Position numbers and translations under genes: made by a program | In this document: piece after piece, positions 61,140 to 64,000 of the stretch | Position numbering within the stretch: position 1 is the stretch's first letter | How the letters are laid out: each line of letters opens with the position of its first letter | Notes under the pieces: model-generated | Told to the model about the DNA's origin: nothing | The model's database searches: none | What the model saw: only the letters and a program-made list of their open reading frames with translations | Source: Candidatus Saccharimonadota bacterium | GTDB taxonomy: Bacteria > Patescibacteriota > Saccharimonadia > Saccharimonadales > Saccharimonadaceae | Reading direction: 5' to 3' | NCBI GenBank assembly: GCA_017513905.1 | Contig: JAFWMR010000006.1 | Coordinates: 1 to 64,000, forward strand | DNA: 64,000 bases

Positions 61140-61898
61140 ATGGACAACGAAGAATTACACCAGACTTTGAAAGATCTCGAGAGCCTCCTCATAGATTATT
61201 CAACAGGTGGACCAAGAGGGGAAGAACAAGAAGATAAGTATACAATACTCAGAGATAAGCTTTTAAAATACGCAACCACAAAAGACCAAGAGCTGAAGAA
61301 AAAAATTCCTGAATCCGTAACAACTTATCGCACCTTGAATTCATTTTGGAATTTCATAAAGAATAAATACAGCCATTATAGCGAACGGAGAGAACATATA
61401 TACATGGATTTCAGTTCGGTCTTTTCTTTAATAGAAAGCCGCCAGTTCGCAGCTCAAGACGACGTCATTGAAGATGACAAACTATTGGGCAAAAAGTTTG
61501 AAGAAGACGTAGCAAAGATAAAAGTTTTGTTAAGCGATGGCTTATACGATTCGGCAATAACCGCCTCGCGAACACTCGTTCAGAAAGTAGAAACTTGGAT
61601 ATTAGCACAAACGACAGGAGCCGATCCAGAATCAAATCTAAACGCAGATAATCTTCACAAAAAAACTATGGTGTTACTTAAACTAGATAGCTCAAAAGAC
61701 TATGACAAAAGGCTCAAAATGATAATCACGGGGCTTAACCAAGTAAATAGTGGCATTGCGCAAATTAGAAATGTTGCTAGCGATGCTCATACTCCAAAGT
61801 ACAAGGCAGAAAGACACCATGCGATACTCGCAGTCAATTCCGCAATTACAATGTGCAGGTTCTTATTAGATTCTATGAACTATCAAAAGAAAGAATAA
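61140..61898 (+). CDS. Abortive infection (Abi-C, HEPN-type) protein
   Basis: A 252-residue soluble helical protein. The C-terminal region TGLNQVNSGIAQIRNVASDA followed by HTPKYKAERHHA and AVNSAITMCRFLLDS fits the Abi_C domain pattern of abortive-infection proteins, and R-N-V-A-S-D-A-H is an R-x6-H HEPN ribonuclease-type motif. Such proteins stop phage spread by RNA cleavage in infected cells. No antitoxin gene is adjacent. It has its own leaderless promoter inside a polysaccharide locus and is bounded by a duplicated wzx 3' end, suggesting horizontal insertion. Confidence 0.75.
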   Translation: MDNEELHQTLKDLESLLIDYSTGGPRGEEQEDKYTILRDKLLKYATTKDQELKKKIPESVTTYRTLNSFWNFIKNKYSHYSERREHIYMDFSSVFSLIESRQFAAQDDVIEDDKLLGKKFEEDVAKIKVLLSDGLYDSAITASRTLVQKVETWILAQTTGADPESNLNADNLHKKTMVLLKLDSSKDYDKRLKMIITGLNQVNSGIAQIRNVASDAHTPKYKAERHHAILAVNSAITMCRFLLDSMNYQKKE

Positions 61899-61948
61899 CG
61901 ACGGACGAGAGTGCAGCAAAGAATTATCCCAACTCGTATCTATTTATT

Positions 61949-61998
61949 CTCTTCAAATCTCTCCTCCACCATAAAAACCCAAACCCAACAAATAATCC
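61949..61998 (+). repeat. Direct repeat B: displaced wzx 3' end copy
   Basis: About 50 bp matching 60963-61013, located 50 bp after the Abi-C gene. It is not part of any convincing gene here; it looks like a residual flippase gene end, including the position of the stop region. Confidence 0.8.
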
Positions 61999-62033
61999 AC
62001 CCATCAGGCTCACTCTGCATTTTAGCGAAATTA

Positions 62034-62042
62034 TGTTATAAT
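62034..62042 (+). promoter_or_regulatory. Extended -10 of the epimerase gene, leaderless
   Basis: TG-T-TATAAT (62034-62042), 8 nt before ATG 62051; CTGCAT at 62015-62020 could be a weak -35. Confidence 0.6.
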
Positions 62043-62050
62043 ATATCTCA

Positions 62051-63097
62051 ATGAACAACTTAAATTTTAATAACAAGACCATCCTTATCACCGGCGCAGC
62101 AGGCTTCATCGGAAGCTACCTTGCTAAACGCGTTTGCGCAGAAAACCCTAAGGCCAAAGTCATTGGCTTCGATAGTGTCAACGATTACTACGACACGCGT
62201 CTTAAAGACTATCGTCTTAAAGAACTTGAGAAGTATAAAAACTTCACTTTCATCAAAGGCAACCTCGCCGACAAGGAATTAGTCAATAAAGTCTTTGCCG
62301 ACAATAAGCCCGATATCGTCGTCAACCTCGCTGCTCAAGCAGGAGTCCGCTATAGCATCGATCATCCTGATGCCTATATAGAAGCCAACCTCATCGGTTT
62401 TTACAATATCCTTGAAGCGTGTCGGCACTACCCGGTCGAGCACCTCGTCTACGCATCTTCTTCTTCCGTCTACGGCGGGAACAAGAAAGTTCCATTCTCT
62501 ACAGATGATAAGGTCGACAACCCAGTCAGCCTCTACGCCGCAACCAAGAAGAGCAACGAGCTTCTCGCGCATGCTTACTCCAAGCTCTACAACATCCCAT
62601 CCACTGGCCTCCGCTTCTTCACCGTTTACGGCCCTGCTGGTCGTCCAGACATGGCCTACTTTGGCTTCACCGACAAACTTATTAAAGGCGAAACTATCAA
62701 AATCTTCAACTATGGTAACTGTAAACGTGATTTTACTTATATCGATGATATAGTCGAAGGCGTTATTCGTGTCATGGCCAAAGCTCCAGAAAAGAAGGAC
62801 GGGGAAGATGGCCTCCCACTTCCGCCATACAAGGTTTACAATATTGGAAATTCCAGTCCAGAAAATCTGCTAGATTTCGTACAGATTCTCCAAGAAGAGC
62901 TCATTCGTGCAAAAGTCCTTCCGGAAGATTACGACTTCGAAGCACACAAAGAGCTCGTTCCGATGCAACCAGGTGATGTTCCAGTCACCTTCGCAGATAC
63001 TAGCGAACTAGAAAAAGATTTTGGCTTCAAGCCTCACACTTCACTCCGCGACGGCCTTCGCAAGTTCGCCGAGTGGTACAAAGAATTCTATTGTTAG
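62051..63097 (+). CDS. UDP-glucuronate 4-epimerase-like enzyme
   Basis: A 348-residue extended SDR epimerase. NAD-binding LITGAAGFIGSYLAKR, the NDYYDTRLKDYRL stretch typical of UDP-glucuronate 4-epimerases, AAQAGVRYSIDHPDAY, ASSSSVYGGN with catalytic Ser/Thr, YAATKKSNE with Tyr-Lys, and FTVYGPAGRPDMAYF are all present. It would supply UDP-galacturonate for the surface polysaccharide. Composition is host-like, unlike the preceding A/T-rich block. Three bases separate it from the next gene. Confidence 0.87.
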   Translation: MNNLNFNNKTILITGAAGFIGSYLAKRVCAENPKAKVIGFDSVNDYYDTRLKDYRLKELEKYKNFTFIKGNLADKELVNKVFADNKPDIVVNLAAQAGVRYSIDHPDAYIEANLIGFYNILEACRHYPVEHLVYASSSSVYGGNKKVPFSTDDKVDNPVSLYAATKKSNELLAHAYSKLYNIPSTGLRFFTVYGPAGRPDMAYFGFTDKLIKGETIKIFNYGNCKRDFTYIDDIVEGVIRVMAKAPEKKDGEDGLPLPPYKVYNIGNSSPENLLDFVQILQEELIRAKVLPEDYDFEAHKELVPMQPGDVPVTFADTSELEKDFGFKPHTSLRDGLRKFAEWYKEFYC

Positions 63098-63100
63098 TAT

Positions 63101-63832
63101 ATGAAATGCATTATCCTCGCCGCTGGCTACGCTACTAGACTCTATCCTCTCACCGAAAACTTCCCGAAGCCACTTCTAGAAGTAGCAGGTAAGCCCATTC
63201 TTAATCACCTTGTCGGCGACATCGACGGAGACGGTTTCGTCGACGAATATATCATCGTCTCTAACCATAAATTCGCTAAAAACTTCAACGATTGGGCAAA
63301 AACACTCCCGCAGAGAATTACCGTGCTCGATGACGGAACTGAGACTAACGAAACACGCCTTGGAGCCGTTAAGGATATCCAGTTTGCCATACGTGAGCTT
63401 AATGTTGACGACGATTGTTTTGTTATGGCCGGTGATAACCTACTCGACTTTAGTCTTTGCAAATTCCTAGACTTTTCACGTGAAAAACAAACATCTTGTG
63501 CAATGTATTACAAAGAATCGAACACTGAAAAACTCACTAAGACCGGCATACTTGAAATCAAAGACGATATCGTTGTGGGTATGGAAGAGAAACCCAAGAA
63601 CCCAAAAAGCAACTACGTCTGCCCACCGTTCTACTATTATGTTGCTGAGGATATTGCTAAGATTAACGATGCGCTTGCCGACGGGTGCGAATACGACGCT
63701 CCTGGTTCATTCTTAGCTTGGCTTTGCCACAAATCTCCCGTTCACGTCCACGAAATGCCAGGGAATCGCTACGACATCGGCACTCTGGAATCGTACAAAG
63801 CGGTCAAGAAGCACTTCGAACAGGGCGACTAG
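63101..63832 (+). CDS. Sugar-1-phosphate nucleotidyltransferase
   Basis: A 243-residue RmlA/GalU-like nucleotidyltransferase that makes NDP-sugars from sugar 1-phosphates. The N-terminal signature AAGYATRLYPLTENFPKPLL (AAGY rather than the usual AGG-x-GTR) carries the catalytic Arg and Lys; VMAGDNLLDFS has the metal-binding Asp, and GILEIKDDIVVGMEEKPKNP is typical. The specific nucleotide and sugar cannot be told. It forms an operon with the epimerase. Confidence 0.87.
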   Translation: MKCIILAAGYATRLYPLTENFPKPLLEVAGKPILNHLVGDIDGDGFVDEYIIVSNHKFAKNFNDWAKTLPQRITVLDDGTETNETRLGAVKDIQFAIRELNVDDDCFVMAGDNLLDFSLCKFLDFSREKQTSCAMYYKESNTEKLTKTGILEIKDDIVVGMEEKPKNPKSNYVCPPFYYYVAEDIAKINDALADGCEYDAPGSFLAWLCHKSPVHVHEMPGNRYDIGTLESYKAVKKHFEQGD

Positions 63833-63977
63833 AAAAAAACTTGTATCTCTAGCCGGCGGTGGTTCTATATTGATCTTTCTCTAGCAACATCGCTCTCGAA
63901 ACTTCAACTCCTCTTCTACTTCTTCCTCCACCTTCTTTTTACGCCACCTACCGTTGTCCTCGCCAATCTTCATTCCT
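63833..63977 (+). other. Intergenic region, partly pyrimidine-rich
   Basis: No gene is recognised. The second half is mostly C and T with little G, like 61011-61100. Confidence 0.5.
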
Positions 63978-64000
63978 CTTATGCTTAAAATAAGCATAAG
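63978..64000. other. Perfect 10-bp inverted repeat at window end
   Basis: CTTATGCTTA (63978-63987), AAA, TAAGCATAAG (63991-64000). It could be a terminator-type hairpin, an operator, or overlapping divergent -10 elements; the flank is cut by the window edge. Confidence 0.6.

Noticed and set aside
1-64000. UGA recoding as in Gracilibacteria/Absconditabacteria
   Set aside because: Several genes end at TGA in tight operons (potC, GH57, sugar transferase) and conserved Trp positions use TGG, read by tRNA-Trp(CCA).

Overview
The window reads as a densely packed bacterial chromosome segment, most probably from a member of the Candidate Phyla Radiation (Patescibacteria) and by gene style most likely Saccharibacteria (TM7). 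This is inference: no rRNA lies in the window. Supporting signs are trimmed housekeeping proteins (UvrC without its C-terminal HhH part, PotA without its C-terminal domain), tuf outside a str operon, many lone membrane-anchored proteins of unknown function, and very large modular surface proteins. TGA is an ordinary stop, so the UGA-recoding CPR lineages are excluded. Dockerin, BspA-like, InlB-like and pilin-like surface modules suggest a host- or community-associated (gut, rumen or oral) epibiont.

Layout. 0-8.7 kb: uvrC, secG, a membrane-anchored peptide-binding protein, tRNA-Leu, an ABC/FtsX fusion, tuf and a type IV pilin. 8.8-15.1 kb (minus): a 2045-residue vWA adhesin with about nine isopeptide-type pilin modules, coupled to a 66-residue protein. 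15.2-19.6 kb: a DUF362 Fe-S protein and potABCD (polyamine uptake). 19.7-22.5 kb: thyA-folA-glyA, a complete thymidylate cycle. 22.5-29.6 kb: tRNA-Ala, an orphan gene behind a structured leader, a CAP-domain protein, a CapA-like protein, a GH97 enzyme, and tRNA-Trp with a duplicated 3' end and the first of two copies of a structured repeat. 29.6-41.2 kb: a dockerin-bearing secreted protein, a GT4-GH57-CotH operon, an HD protein, a membrane cysteine-peptidase-like protein and a BspA-like protein. 41.2-45.8 kb: tRNA-Ala, trpS, an RluD-type synthase, a holB-like gene, a TPR protein and a DUF916-like protein. 45.8-51.2 kb (minus): a giant surface protein with InlB-type repeats and a C-terminal tyrosine-phosphatase domain. 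51.4-63.8 kb: an exopolysaccharide locus (4,6-dehydratase, sugar-phosphate transferase, epimerase, three glycosyltransferases, Wzy, Wzx, UDP-glucuronate 4-epimerase, nucleotidyltransferase) with a HEPN/Abi-C defence-type gene inserted.

A recurrent theme is transcription-start architecture. At least twelve start codons lie 6-9 nt downstream of a TATAAT-like box, usually with an extended TGn element and no ribosome binding site, implying leaderless mRNAs. All of these starts are ATG. GTG and TTG starts occur with Shine-Dalgarno sequences or in translationally coupled positions. In two places the extended -10 of the next gene is embedded in the last three codons of the previous one.

Most worth following up: the covarying structured RNA repeat beside the tRNA-Trp duplication; the Abi-C cassette bounded by a duplicated wzx 3' end; the leaderless 27-codon upstream reading frame and self-pairing leader of the polysaccharide operon; the dockerin; and the surface-anchored phosphatase.
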